From positions 6,138,168 through 6,202,167 of the forward strand of contig OZ038531.1 of NCBI GenBank assembly GCA_964036665.1: DNA of 64,000 nt, in the 5' to 3' direction. Source of the DNA: Gordius sp. MW1. Taxonomy: Eukaryota > Nematomorpha > Gordioida > Gordea > Gordiidae. The translations under genes were made by a program, and so were the position numbers. How positions within the stretch are numbered: position 1 is the first letter of the stretch; the number at the start of each line of letters is the position of its first letter. The notes beneath the pieces were generated by a model. The model had not been told where the DNA came from. It saw only the letters and a list, made by a program, of their open reading frames with translations, and made no database searches. Positions 1 to 10,906 of the stretch are shown here, piece after piece.

Positions 1-642
1 TAAAATATCGATATTTTATCATTTTCGCCTTTAATATTTTTATATTCAATCTTTGCATTTTTATGAATAAATTCATTTATTGCGATATTTAGGAATTAAA
101 AACCTTTAAAAATAATCGAACGAATCTTAAAATTTTTTTCGAATCGAATTTGAATCATTATTTTAATATTGGACGACTCTCGAATCGAGCATTTTTTCAA
201 ATAAAAATATTGAATCCAAATGGAATACTAAAAATATTCGATTTGATTCGAAATCCAGAGGGGTAGTGGAAAGACCAGAGTGGTCAATTTCTAGCGCTTA
301 GCTCCCTTGTTTTAAGATTTTTTCGACACCTACTTCATCTGCCTCAAGTAAGAGGTGTTTTTAGTCAGCGGGCCGGATTTATGAAGACCGGAGAACAAAA
401 ACGCGGAAATTTTTGATGCCTATGTTTTTTTTGCATCATAATACAATATTTCCATTATCGATCTATAATTTTATTATGTACGTTTTATTTTTTTATTAAT
501 TCCTGCAATTATAAAAATTCCGGGCCGGGCCCAGGCCTCATTTTTAAAAATGCTAAAATTCGGGCCCGGGCCGGGCCTATTTCCCCATTTTAAATTCCGG
601 GCCCGGGCCCGGCTTTAAAAAAATCGATTTTGCAGGTCTCTA
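1..642. mobile_element. hAT-type element end with GC-rich subterminal repeats (left end not found)
   Basis: Positions 520-612 hold repeated GGGCCCGGGCCGGGC-type blocks separated by AT-rich spacers. They lead into a terminus reading TGCAGGTCTCTA at 631-642. Reverse-complemented, this is TAGAGACCTGCA, close to the TAGAGAACTGCA terminus of the better-defined element at 9,816-10,898. The 8 bases after it (CGAACAAC) would be the target duplication, but no matching left copy was found, so the left end lies outside the window or is lost. The terminus sits inside a stub of the ATTGCATAGCAAT repeat family. Positions 110-260 hold a different set of TTCGAATCGA-like repeats that may be another element end. 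Confidence 0.4.
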
Positions 643-690
643 CGAACAACGGACAGCAAAAGCGAGCCCATAAATTGCATAGCAATTAAC
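643..690 (-). repeat. Terminal stub of the ATTGCATAGCAAT repeat family
   Basis: About 47 bases read, on the minus strand, AATTGCTATGCAATTTATGG followed by GCTCG and a GTCCGTTG-like run. This is the same beginning seen in the complete family members near 6,937 and 60,322. It was cut by the hAT-type end that finishes at 642. Confidence 0.6.
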
Positions 691-1190
691 AACGAAACAT
701 TAATTATTCTTGAAGATATATGCTTAGAAATTGAAACAAAGTTTTGACTTAATTGGGTATGCCTGCACCAAATCGTTCTGCTGCTGCTCTATTTGATGTA
801 GACTTACATTGTGAACGTGAACAAAGTTACAACTTGCGTGATCTTTTGTCTATGTGTGATCTAATGTTCAAAAGCTAACGCTGCAACAAAAAGCCATTTA
901 CGATCAGATTTTGCTTGTTGTTAATTTTTTAATCATATAAAACTTTTTGCGTTCACGATACTCGCGGTAATTTGTATTATTTCCCGTTAATTCTGATTTC
1001 AACCAAATATACTAATCATTATTTTTTCATAATATACGTATTTTGTGAAGATACGATAAATAAATAAAAAAGTTAAGAATTATAAATATATGGAAAACAC
1101 GCTATGGCTAATGATTTATATTTACAGATAGTTATGCGGATTTTCTGTCTTATAAAAAATGAATTGCGATTATCCTGGGATAGTAAAGAG
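691..1190. other. AT-rich stretch with no recognised feature
   Basis: No convincing reading frame, terminal repeat or RNA gene was seen here. Confidence 0.5.
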
Positions 1191-1194
1191 ATTT

Positions 1195-1560
1195 GTCTTC
1201 CTATTTTCTTAATAATTTATAAAGTGGGGGCCAAAGGTTGTTAGGGTAGTTGTCGCAATGGGACAAAAAATTATACTATTGTTAATTTCAAAATAATCGA
1301 AAATTTCCAAGACTCGGCTGAAGACAGGGGATCTTTGTTGTGATAAGATGGGCCAAAAACGTAAGTACATGTATAGTCCCATGCTAAAATTCTCGCAAGC
1401 GCCTATAGTTTGGCCATCAGGTCGTTTGCAATCTTCACAGAGGCCTGTGGGTTCAAGAATAGAGGGGATACCAGCTTTGGTAAAAAAAGTTATGTATGAG
1501 CGGTATGTCAAAGATACCGGGCTTTGTTGTGATTACAATGTAGGCCATGATAGCCATTCG
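1195..1560 (-). pseudogene. Relic of a retroelement C-terminus (zinc-knuckle plus restriction-like endonuclease region)
   Basis: On the minus strand the translation contains a GYHGLHC segment, then KARYL with an in-frame stop, then TKAGIPSILEPTGLCEDCKRPDGQT, interrupted here: TKAGIPS, EPTGLC and KRPDGQ are the diagnostic blocks. Further on comes IIFCPIATTTLTTFGP. The order GxHGLxC, RH or RY, KRPDG, CPI..TTLTT..GP matches the tail of a family of invertebrate reverse-transcriptase polyproteins that I recognise from memory. KRPDG would lie in a PD-(D/E)XK-like nuclease fold. The region after KRPDGQ has lost the usual PW..G...WD block, and stops occur upstream, so this is a dead fragment. A better copy lies at 56,405-56,840. 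Confidence 0.5.
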
Positions 1561-1665
1561 ATTTTAGGGATTTATTGCAAAGTGAAGAAATTTGTTCAGC
1601 AACTGTATTTCATCCTAATCTTAGGCCTTCAGCGATGCGAATCGTTGTTCGATAAGAGTGGATAG

Positions 1666-2283
1666 AGGTTACGACTTAGGAAAGCTTCGGGACATTCGTG
1701 ACCTGAGCGTGGAGCTAAGCTCCTAAGCGCTGGAAGTTCCTCTGCCGAAGCGCCATAATAGACTTTAAGATGCACTCGGGCGGGCGCCATTCCAACACTT
1801 TTGAGTGTTTACTTTAGGGGTTTGAGTAGATTGTAAGACTTCATTAAACCAAATTTGAAGGTGCTTTCCTACTCTCTCTTCATTTTATTACAATAGATTT
1901 TAGGCTATGGCAATACACTACTATATACACGCTGTTCTTAAATTTTTTCTGCATTTTCAAACATTATCATTGACTTTTGTAAATTAGTGGTTTATAAACA
2001 CTTTTGTCACCCAATTAAGCATATTATCGCTACCTAATAAGTATTTAAAACTATTATAGATATATTTAATTAATAATATATATGCCTTTTTCTATTAAGT
2101 TAATATCTATTTGCATAATATAAAAATATAATTTTTCACATCATAAACTCTCTTTCATCTGACCCAAATTCTTAAAAAATTTCCTATTGATAGGTATAAT
2201 TATTTAGTCAAATAAGAACTAAGCCAAAGCAACGCTTGGCCCGGCACAGCTAGTATTTTATAAAGTCGATTTCTAGTTTTAAA
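1666..2283. other. AT-rich stretch with no recognised feature
   Basis: No coding potential or repeat structure was recognised. The short segment near 1,670-1,800 is less AT-rich but was not identified. Confidence 0.4.
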
Positions 2284-2808
2284 TTACACTGGTCAACAAA
2301 AAAATAACCGGGGAAAGGGCAACATATTCCGATAGAGTTTTTTGTGGTGAACACAAATATGTTTTTCGTATATTTCCTATACGCCAAGTTTTTTAGATAT
2401 TTCGATTCAAAGTTGCGAAAATGACCGTTTTTGACCCTTTTCGATGCTTAATAGAGCGATATTAAATGGCTAATTTTTTTTAAACCCCCAAGTGGTAGAA
2501 CCAACTTAGGGTAAAACATTGATAAATGATTTTTTCCCCTGTTGTTTTTACTTTTTCCAAATCGAATTTCAATTAGTCCCTATGCGAAGCGGCATCCTTT
2601 GAGCCTCCCTCCCTCTCTATCTAATTGGGGTTATAACACTATAATCTTGGTGCATGTGAGTGATTGATGGATGATGTGGGGGTGTGGGTGTGTAAAAGTA
2701 GTGGTGTAATATGAGCTATTCCTCTAGTAGAGAGAGAGGATGACAGGCGTAGTTGTAGGAATAGTTCGTATTAACCCACTACTCTTGCACCCACCACGCT
2801 CATCAATC

Positions 2809-4846
2809 CAGTGGCATAAATACGGGGGGGGGGGGGAAACGGGAAATTTCCCCCCCCCCCGGTATTTTTTATGGAAAAAAAATTATTTTAGATCTAATGT
2901 TTATATTTTATATTAGCTTGTCTTCCCATCACTACATGCACCAATGAAAGAAGTTTCTCAACGTGGACGCTTAAAACTTATATAAGAAATCCTATGTCGA
3001 AAAATAGATTAAATGGATTGGCCCTTTTAGCGATTCATCAGGAATTAGCTCCCGCTCCAGATGAAGTTCTTGAGATAATTTCGCTGGGAAAAAGAAAATA
3101 TAAAATTATTTTTAATGACTTTCTTTATTTAATTCTAATGTTGAAATAAAAATGCTATAAAAAGGGCCAATCCATTTAATCTATTTTTTGACATAGTACT
3201 TACAGCGTTTCTCTATTTGTTTGAACTAACTCCCCTCCCGCACACTAGTAGGAGAGAAAAGGGTGATCAATCAAAGCTTTTAAAAAAGAACGCCCTTTCT
3301 CTCTCCTTCCTTCGTATGCAACTTACTCCCTCCCTGACCATTTACATGCCTTCGCTACTCTTACATTATTGTTTGCCCTTTTTTATAATTTGCTGGTTTT
3401 GGTCAGAAATTTGTCGATTTTTTGCCAAATTTTATGATAAAAAAGTGGCCAAAATTTTTAATTTATTGAGTAATTTCGAAACTTTTATTTTAAGTAAGAT
3501 TGTAATTTTCTTAAAAATTTGGTGGTTTTTCTCAGAAATTTGTCAAGTTTTTTGCCACATTTTTTGATAAAAAAACGTGGTCGAAATTTTGAAAATATTG
3601 CGTGAAATTTTGAATAAAAAACTGTCATGTAAATTTATAAAATTTATTACAAAATTGGTATGAAGTTTGTATGAAATATTTTAAAGGTTTGAAAAAAAAT
3701 TAGATATTCAAATTAGTATATATGTAAAATAATTGATAAAATGTCATTCTATATTCTATACTTGCAACTAAGTTTTTGCTTTTTTTTAAATTGTTGGTCC
3801 CTTAAAAAATTTAGCAATGAAAAATCTCTGAAAAAACCACCAAATGTTTTAAAAAATTAAAATTTCAAACTTAAAATCCCACGCAATGATTTAAAAATTT
3901 CGGCCACTTTTTTATCAAAAAATTTGGCAAAAAAATCGACAAATTTCTGACCAAAACCAGCAAATTATAAAAAAGGGCAAACAATAATGTAAGAGGAGCG
4001 AAGGCATGTAAATGGTCAGGGAGGGAGTAAGTTGCATGCGAAGGAAGGAGAGAGAAAGGGCGTTCTTTTTTAAAAGCTTTGATTGATCACCCTTTTCTCT
4101 CCTACTAGTGTGCGGGAGGGGAGTTAAGATGTTCAAACAAAAAGAGAAACGCTGTATATAAAAGCTAATAGGTAAATAAGAGTTGTGTTGTGATGTTGGG
4201 CAAAGATTACAATATTTTATAATCTGATAGGGTGTCCAAATATATGGATATTTGCCAAAACTTGTTTCTTGTCCAAAAACCGTTCATTTTCTTTGCATAT
4301 CGAGGTTTCTTAAGTTCAAAATCATAACACTTAGCCTTAGGTTCGACTACTATTACTAAAGTTTCTGCTACGTAACTTTCTGAAAATCTAGTCCTTTAAA
4401 GTTGCAGCTTCTGTTGCAACATCATGATCATACCAGCTTGCTTCAATTTCTCCTTATATGGTTTATCTTCCATTTCTGACAACATTTCAATTAAAACTCC
4501 CCCATAATATCCCTGGCCTTTTAACAAATTTAAATGCTCTTATAATTATGTCCTTTTATTGTCAATGTAGAAGAGTCAATAAATCGAGCACACCAATTAG
4601 GTCATTACAAATTGATATAATTTCATTTTGAAAGTGAAGACTTAAGTAGTAGCATGGTACCTTAAAAAAGCTCTAAAATTGCCATCACCTGATGATGCTG
4701 AAAAAAAGAAAACATGAAATTATTTATAATGACTTTCCTTATGTTTTATATTAAATTTTATAATTATGATGTTGAAATAAAAATGTTATAAATTTTTTTT
4801 GGAGATTTTCCCCCCCCCCCGGCAGAAAATCCTGGCTACGCGCCTG
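2809..4846 (+). mobile_element. hAT element relic with transposase C-terminus
   Basis: The element is flanked by the exact 8-bp duplication CATCAATC (2,801-2,808 and 4,847-4,854). Ends are CAGTGGCATAAATACGGGGG on the left and, reverse-complemented, CAGGCGCGTAGCCAGGATTT on the right. Each is followed by a long G or C run. Plus-strand translation at about 2,920-3,150 gives the hAT C-terminal dimerisation signature TCTNERSFST, then LKTYIRN and NRLNGLALLAIH, ending in a stop. The 3' untranslated part of this segment occurs again near 4,680-4,790, so the interior has been rearranged. A palindrome fills 3,203-4,155. Confidence 0.8.
3203..4155. repeat. Long palindrome (foldback) inside the hAT relic
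   Basis: The sequence from about 3,203 (CAGCGTTTCTC, then TGTTTGAAC) is mirrored in reverse complement up to about 4,155 (GTTCAAACA, then GAGAAACGCTG). Arms are about 240 bp. They contain a GATCAATCAAAGCTTTT segment and a GGGAGGGAGTAAGTTGCATG-like segment on opposite strands. The AT-rich middle is less symmetric. Reading frames on both strands here are two views of the same arm and are not genes. A smaller inverted pair (about 2,992-3,029 with 3,160-3,195) flanks the left side. Confidence 0.75.
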
Positions 4847-4884
4847 CATCAATCACTTATATGCACCAAGGGTATAGTGTTATA

Positions 4885-6490
4885 CATAGACTAAATAGAC
4901 TGCTCATTCGCTTTAAAAAAGTGATGCCAATTTTGACCGCCATTTGTAAGTACTACAACGAGAGAGTCTATTCTAACGTTATAACGGGATTCTATATATA
5001 CTCTCTATTTTTTACCCTCTTTCTCACCCGGGGAGGGGAAGGGGGGGGGGTGTTTTGCCCCCCCCCCCTTTTTACCCTCTTTCTGATGCGGGGGAGAGGG
5101 GGGGGGGGAAGGGGGGTGTCTTGCCCCCCCCCCCCCTATTTTTTACCCTCTTTCTCACCCGGGGAATGGGGGGTGTTTTGCCCCCCCCCCTAATTTTCAC
5201 CCTCTTTCTAATGCGGGGGAGAGGGGGGGTAGGGGGGAGTTTTGCCCCCCCCCCCATTTTTCTCTTTCTGATGCGGGGGAGAGGGGAAGCAGGGGGTGTT
5301 TTGCCCCCCCCCCCCCTAATTTTTTACCCTCTTTCTCACCCGGGGAGGAAGGGGGGGGGGGGTGTTTTGCCCCTCCCCCTAATTTTTTACCCTCTTTCTG
5401 ATGCGGGGGAGAGGAGAGAGGGGGTGATTCGCTCCTCTTCTTATTTTTTACCCTCTTTGTCACCCGGGGGGGGGGGCCGGAAAGCTCTTTCAAAATATTT
5501 TTGTGAATTTTTGCGGTCACCATGGTGACAAATGTGATAACATTTTCTATTGAAATTTATATTTTTTTTTTGAAAATCATCTATCACCCCCCCCCCCTTC
5601 TCCCCGGCATCAGAAAGAAGGTAAAAAACTAGGGGAAGGGGGGGGCAAAACACCCCCTGCCCCCTCTCCCTCGCATCAAAAAGAGGGTAAAAAATTAGGG
5701 GGAGGGCAAAACACCGCCCCCCCCCCCTCCCTGGGTGAGAAAGAGGGTAAAAAATTAGGGGGGGGGGGCAAAACACCCCCCCCCCCCCTCCTTGTGTGAG
5801 AAAGAGGGTAAAAAATAATGGGGGGGGGGCAAAACACTCCCCTGCCCCCCCTTCTCCCCCGCATCAGAAAGAGGGTAAAATATTAGGGGGGGGGGGGGCA
5901 AAACACTTCCCCTCTTCCTGGGTGAGAATGAGGGTAAAAAATAATGGGGGGGGGGTGCAAAACACTACCTGCCCCCCTACTCCCCCCATCAGAAAGAGGG
6001 TAAAAAATTAGGGGGGGGGGGCAAAACACCCCCCCCCCCTCCCTGGGTGAGAAAGAGGGTAAAAAATTAGTGCCCCCCCCCTTCCTGGGTGAGAAAGAGG
6101 GTAAAAAATTAGTGAGGGGGCAAAACACCCCCCCCCCCCCCTCCCTGGGTGAGAAAGAGGGTAAAAAATAATGGGGGGGGGGAGCAAAACACTCCCCTGC
6201 CCCCCTCTCCCCCGCATCAGAAAGAGGGTATAAATTGGTGGGGGGGGGGGGCAAAACACCCCTGCCCCCTCCCTCTCCCTTGCATCAGAAAGAGGGTAAA
6301 AAATTAGGGGGGGGGGGCAAAACACCCCCCCTCCCCGGGTGAGAAAGAGGGTAAAAATAGAGAGTATATATAGAATCCCATTATAACGTTAAAATAGACT
6401 CTCTCGTTGTAGTACTTACAAATGGCGGTCAAAATTAGCATCACTTTTTCGGTACGTGTGTACGTATAATGAGCAGTCTATTATTCTATG
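4885..6490. mobile_element. Miniature P-like element filled with an inverted G/C-run minisatellite
   Basis: The exact 8-bp duplication GTGTTATA lies at 4,877-4,884 and 6,491-6,498. The left end is CATAGACTAAATAGACTGCT. The right end, reverse-complemented, starts CATAGAATAATAGACTGCTC. The next roughly 100 bp are also inverted copies (TGACCGCCATTTGTAAGTAC, CGAGAGAGTCTATT, GGGATTCTATATATACTCT). The same ends occur on the 2.8-kb element at 37,437, which holds a P/THAP9-type transposase fragment, so this is probably its miniature derivative. The interior is a G-run/C-run minisatellite. No gene is present; the many small frames over it are low-complexity artefacts. Confidence 0.75.
5017..6360. repeat. 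Inverted minisatellite of 55-85 bp units rich in G and C runs
   Basis: The unit is roughly TTTTTACCCTCTTTCT, then CACCCGGGG or GATGCGGGGGAGAG, then a G run, TGTTTTGCC, and a C run. About eight units run in this orientation from 5,017 to about 5,477. About a dozen run in the reverse orientation from about 5,585 to 6,360. The roughly 100-bp centre contains the perfect 14-bp palindrome GTCACCATGGTGAC. Units alternate between a CACCCGGGG type and a GATGCGGGGGAG type. The run lengths could be affected by sequencing error. Confidence 0.85.
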
Positions 6491-6936
6491 GTGTTATATA
6501 AGCATATAAGCCAATTAGATAGAAAGGAGGCTCAAAGGAAGCCGCGATTTCGCATAGGGACTAATTGCATTTTTGATATATTGGAAAAAGTAAAAACAAT
6601 AGGGTAAAAAATCAGTTTTCAATGTTTTACCCTAAGTTGGTTCTACCCAGGGGTTTGTCCCGAACCCGAACCCCTGAACCCAAACCGGGTAAAACCCGAT
6701 GTTTTACAGAACCCAAACCCATTTTTAAAAATACCCTTAAAACCCGAACCCGATGAATACAAAAATGGGTTCGGGTTTGGGTTTTTAATTTAAAAATATA
6801 TTGTGAATTGAATATCTCAGTTTTCTCTAATGACAATGTAACGAAAACCATAATAGTAATTTTAATATTTTTATGTTTCCGGCATTTTTCATTCATTAAT
6901 CGATACTAATTATCTCAAAATTTTTTTGTAAGTATT

Positions 6937-8701
6937 AATTGCTATGCAATTTATGGGCTCGTTTTTTGGTTGTCCGTCCGTTGTCCGTTGTCCGTTACCC
7001 TCCCTATCTATTTGCATTGGGTATATTAGGTTATCAATTTTTTAAATTAATGCATGAGAAAGAGGTGCCCCACCCCTCATCTCTATCTCCCTCGCTGTGT
7101 TATTTTTTAAATTAATGCATAAGAGGTGCCCCACCCCTCATCTCTATTTCCCTCGGTGTGTTATATATAAGATTTGTTAAATTATCTATTATATAATAAA
7201 CATAGATAAAAGTTGTTTACTTTTAATGCTGTGCAATTTAACTAGTTATATAAAACATAAATAAAAGTTGTTTACTTTTTAATTGCTATGCAATTTAACT
7301 AGTTTTGGGGTTAGAATCCCGGAGTTTTTTTGACTCTTATGATTGTTCTTGTTACTATCATTGATAATAAGAATTTTTGGCCGTCCGCTGGCTGCTGACC
7401 AATGAAAATAATGACCATTGGCCAAAATGTGAATCGAAATTATTTTTTTCGTTTTTTTTGACTATTATGATTGTTCCTGTTTCTACCATTGCTATTATGA
7501 CTTTTTGGCCGTCCGCTGGCTGCTGACCAATGTTATATAATAAACATAAATAAAAGTTGTTTACTTTTAATTGCTATGCAATTTAACTAGTTTTTGGGTT
7601 AGAATCCCGGGTTTTTTTGACTCTTATGATTGTTCTTGTTACTATCATTGATAATAAGACTTTTTGGCCGTCCGTTGGCTGCTGACCACTGAAAAAAATG
7701 ACCATTGGCCAAAATGTGAATCCGAGTTTATTTTTCGTTTTTTTTGACTATTATGATTGTTCCTGTTACTACCATTGCTATTATGACTTTTTGGCCGTCC
7801 GATGGCTCCTGACCGATGGAAAAAATGACCAGTGGCCAAAATGTGAATCGAAAATATTTTTTTCGTTTTTTTTTGACTATTATGATTGTTCCTGTTCCTA
7901 CCATTGCTATTATCACTTTTTGGCCGTCCGCTGGCTGCTGACCAATGGAATAAAATGACCATTGGCCAAAATGTGATTCGAAAACTTTTTTTTCGTTTTT
8001 TTTGGCTATTATGAATTTATATCCACTTTTACCGTGTCCTGGCTGCTGACCAATGGAAAAAAATGACCATTGGCCAAAATGTGATTCGAAAATTTTTTTT
8101 TCGTTTTTTTTACTCTATCCACTCTTACCGTGTGCTGGCTGCTGACCAATGGAAAAAAATGACCATTGGCCAAAGTGAGCATCAAAATTTTTTTTCCCGT
8201 TTTTTTGGCTATCATTGACTTATAGAGGAGTATCTGTTGGTACTGACCAATAGAGAAAAAATGACCATTGGCCAAATTTTTGATTTTTTTAATTAAAAAT
8301 TGTTCAAATTCAACAAAAAATTTCTCCCAACAACTCTGCAAATTCTTAACATTGTGATGTTTTATAATATAATGTTTGTTAGACCCATAATCACTAAAGG
8401 CCATAAAAACCAATGTAATACGCAACTAGATGCAAACACTAAATCTAACCCTAACCCTTGCCTATATTACATTTTGCCTATATCATTTTGCCTATAATGG
8501 AAAATTTGTATAAATAATTAATTAATCATTAGCCATTTAATACCCCCCTATAGGCATTCTCGCCCCTTCCCACCTTTCTCGCCCATAAATTGCATAGCAA
8601 ATATGATACATTTATACGAAGTACAGATGAGTCGTCCCCCCTTCCCTTCCCCTCTTCCCTTCCCTTCTCCCCCTTCCCACGAGGGCCGAAGGCCCGAGTT
8701 T
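6937..8701 (+). mobile_element. Hairpin-ended repeat of the ATTGCATAGCAAT family (Helentron/HINE-like candidate)
   Basis: It begins AATTGCTATGCAATTTATGG, whose first 15 bases form a 5-bp-stem hairpin, followed by GCTCG and GTCCG repeats. It ends with CGAGGGCCGAAGGCCCGAG, a GGGCCTTCGGCCC-type hairpin, and TTT. In between are two copies of a GGTGCCCCACCCCTCATCTC segment, several ~130-bp minisatellite units (see 7,310-8,285) and a C/T-rich stretch at 8,635-8,685. A near-full-length copy in reverse lies at 58,587-60,322 and partial copies at 32,232-37,131. No coding region was found. Hairpins near both ends, internal minisatellites and lack of an obvious target duplication fit non-autonomous Helentrons, but this is inference. 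Confidence 0.5.
7310..8285 (+). repeat. Minisatellite of about 130-bp units containing GACCATTGGCCAAAAT
   Basis: Each unit carries TTTTTTGACTATTATGATTG, CTGTTACTACCATTGCTATT, TTTTTGGCCGTCCGCTGGCT, GCTGACCAATG and ATGACCATTGGCCAAAATGT. About eight units are present and shorten toward the right. Two start with GGGTTAGAATCCCGG, a tRNA T-loop-like (B-box-like) string. The same units recur at 32,635-34,275 and, reversed, at 59,000-59,670. Open frames across them reflect periodicity, not genes. Confidence 0.8.
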
Positions 8702-9116
8702 ATATATATAATTGATATATATTAGTTATGGTATGGTTTAAAAATGTATTATTAGGATAATATAATTTCTTGAACCCGAACCTGTACCCGAACCCAATTC
8801 CTTAAACCCGAACACGAACCCGATTTCAAAATTTATGTCAAACCCGAACACTAACCCGAACCCGATTTTATTTTGGGCGGGTTAAAACCCCTGGTTCTAC
8901 CACTCAGAGGTTTAAGAAATTTTTTTAGCCATTCAATATCGCTCTATTGAGCATCAAAAGCGGTCATTTTCGCAACTTTGGATCGAAATATCTAAAAAAC
9001 ATGACGTATAGGGAAAAAAAGAAAAACATGTTTGTGTTCACCACAAAAACTCTATTGGAATATGTTGACCGTTTCCCGGTTATTTACACAAGACCATTAT
9101 TTGTTGCCTAGTGTTA

Positions 9117-9807
9117 TTAGCTGAATAAATTGTAACGAGTGAAAATGCAAATTTTATTTTAAACTTATCTTAGTTGTCATTACAAGTAATAACAATTTAT
9201 AAAATAATTTTCAAAAAATTTTAATAAAATTGTTGAAAATTTTTTATTTGAAAAACGGGTCAGGCCAAAAAAGTCATTTAGGCTGAATAAATCTCCGTGA
9301 TGTTCAATTTTAGGGCAAATTTTGAATCCAGGCCATAAGGCGAAAATCCCAAAAGGGGAAAATAAAATAGTATATAATAATTACGTTAGATTAGATATAA
9401 CCCTAACCCTCACCTTAACCTATGATTGACTTTCGCCTAATGGCCAGGAGCGCCAAATTTTAAGTAATTATATGAATGAAATTACTATCAAAATGTTAGA
9501 AAAATTATAGATTTTAAATATAGAAATTAAGTCGCAAAAACTTATTAAGGTACATAAATATTGAATAAAAGGCTAGTGGGAAATGTAATTTTTAATCAAA
9601 GAATCAATGAAGAAATAATAAATTGTATCAGATATTTATCTCAATCCAATCTATTTAATTTAAAAAATGTTTTTATCTTCAGTAGTTTTTAAGAAAAGTG
9701 GTTCTAAAGTGCCTAAAGGTTACACTGTTATAAAATATGCGGCGAAATTTTCCACTTTTGCTTATTGTTCTCACATCTTGATAAAGGTTTTTATCATTTA
9801 GGGGTTT
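9117..9807. other. AT-rich stretch with no recognised feature
   Basis: No reading frame or repeat boundary was recognised here. Confidence 0.5.
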
Positions 9808-9815
9808 ATGTAGCC

Positions 9816-10898
9816 TAGAGAACTGCACGGGTGACCCGAGACCCGATCTCGGGTCGGGTAGAAAATTTGAAAATGATTTCGGGTCGGGTCCGGGTAGAAA
9901 ATTTGAAAATGCTTTCGGGTCGGGTCGGGTTCGGGTTGAAAATTTTTAAATGCTTTCGTGTCGGGTCGGGTCAAATTTATAGTGTCAGGTCCAAGGTACA
10001 TTGTAAAGCGAGACCAATTTTTTTAATTAATGTTAATTGCTAAGCAAAGAGTGTTTTTTTTAAATATCGAAACGAAATGTACAACTAATTTGGATCATTC
10101 ATTTAATTAATTAATTCTCTTCCTATTTTTTTTAATTTTAAAACTCCGAACTCTGAAGTGCTAGCTAATTCTCATCAATAATTTCAACTACATAAATTAC
10201 TCCTGTTTTTAATTTGACTATTAAAAGGTAAATTATTTCAATATTTTAAATTTTTTTAGTGTTAACCATGAAGTTTTAGGTAATCCTCATCGCTAATTTA
10301 AATTACATTTAATACATATTCAAAAGCCAACTTAAAAGTAAGTTATAATTTTATAAATGTTCCATTTGCAAATTAAATTAATATAGTATGACAACTTGTT
10401 TATTAATAAAATATTTTGAATCATGTACATCTAGATGTTTTACCCTAAGACAATATATCTAAAGCATAAAATTAATATTAAAAAATAATTGCATGCAAAA
10501 ATTTAATTTAAAACAACAAAAAACATTAATATTATTATAAATATATAATAATTAGCTATATTTTTAATAACAATGATTTGATACTAAATAGTTGCCTCTA
10601 AATAACACATTAGTTAGACAAAATCTGTGGTTACAATTTGTTTCATAGCACTTTTATTTGTCGATTTAATTTTACACACCGCAATTTTCGCGCTCGAAAG
10701 TAATTTGATTTAATAATTTTTCGGGTCGGGTCGGGTTACAGTTTTTAAAGTGCCTTCGGGTCGAGTCGGGTAGAAAATTTGAAAATGATTTCGGGTCGGG
10801 TCGGGTAGAAAATTATTTCGGGTCGGGTCCGGGTAGAAAATTCGAAAATTCTTTCGGGTTGGGTCCGGGTTAAAAAAAAGTGACTTTGCAGTTCTCTG
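9816..10898. mobile_element. Non-autonomous hAT element with CGGGTCGGGT subterminal repeats
   Basis: The exact 8-bp duplication ATGTAGCC lies at 9,808-9,815 and 10,899-10,906. Ends are TAGAGAACTGCACGGG and, reverse-complemented, CAGAGAACTGCAAAGTC. About 9,830-9,975 and 10,715-10,870 contain tandem CGGGTCGGGT blocks separated by TAGAAAATTTGAAAATG-type spacers. The roughly 700-bp AT-rich middle has no transposase. The element sits about 1 kb beyond the 3' end of the eL8 gene. Confidence 0.85.
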
Positions 10899-10906
10899 AT
10901 GTAGCC

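Larger units (their letters stand above)
6648..8893. mobile_element. Non-autonomous hAT element with AACCCG subterminal repeats, itself carrying an insertion
   Basis: The exact 8-bp duplication GTTCTACC lies at 6,640-6,647 and 8,894-8,901. Ends are CAGGGGTTTGTCCCGAACCC and, reverse-complemented, CAGGGGTTTTAACCCGCCC. Repeated AACCCGAACCC motifs fill about 6,655-6,785 and 8,770-8,890. The intact foldback copy shows the empty site near 29,825. A member of the ATTGCATAGCAAT family occupies 6,937-8,701. No transposase was seen. Confidence 0.8.
2287..9113. mobile_element. Foldback element (long terminal inverted repeats, TTA target duplication) opened by nested insertions
   Basis: The left end CACTGGTCAACAAA at 2,287 and the right end ...TTGCCTAGTG at 9,113 are inverted repeats several hundred bases long. 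TTA flanks both sides (2,284-2,286 and 9,114-9,116). An uninterrupted copy of only 941 bp lies at 29,117-30,057. Compared with it, this copy carries three extra blocks at 2,809-4,846, 4,885-6,490 and 6,648-8,893. The CACTA/CACTG-like ends and 3-bp duplication suit CACTA/EnSpm or a PIF/Harbinger-like element. There is no transposase, so it is non-autonomous. Confidence 0.8.

Noticed and set aside
3217-4136. Two nearly identical proteins on opposite strands
   Set aside because: They are the same inverted-repeat arm read from each side of a palindrome.
4861-6325. Several proline/glycine-rich frames on both strands
   Set aside because: They fall on the G-run/C-run minisatellite and shift with run length; no family resemblance.
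4985-6360. CRISPR-like array
   Set aside because: Units are contiguous, variable in length, lack unique spacers and lie inside a eukaryotic transposon.
7645-8425. Frames with repeated NHNSQKK and FWPLVIF-like segments
   Set aside because: Periodic translation of the ~130-bp minisatellite; the same occurs at 32,624-33,789 and 59,376-59,630.
8755-8890. Telomeric repeat from AACCCG/AACCCGAA runs
   Set aside because: The runs sit inside a hAT element with defined ends and an 8-bp duplication, and vary in unit length.
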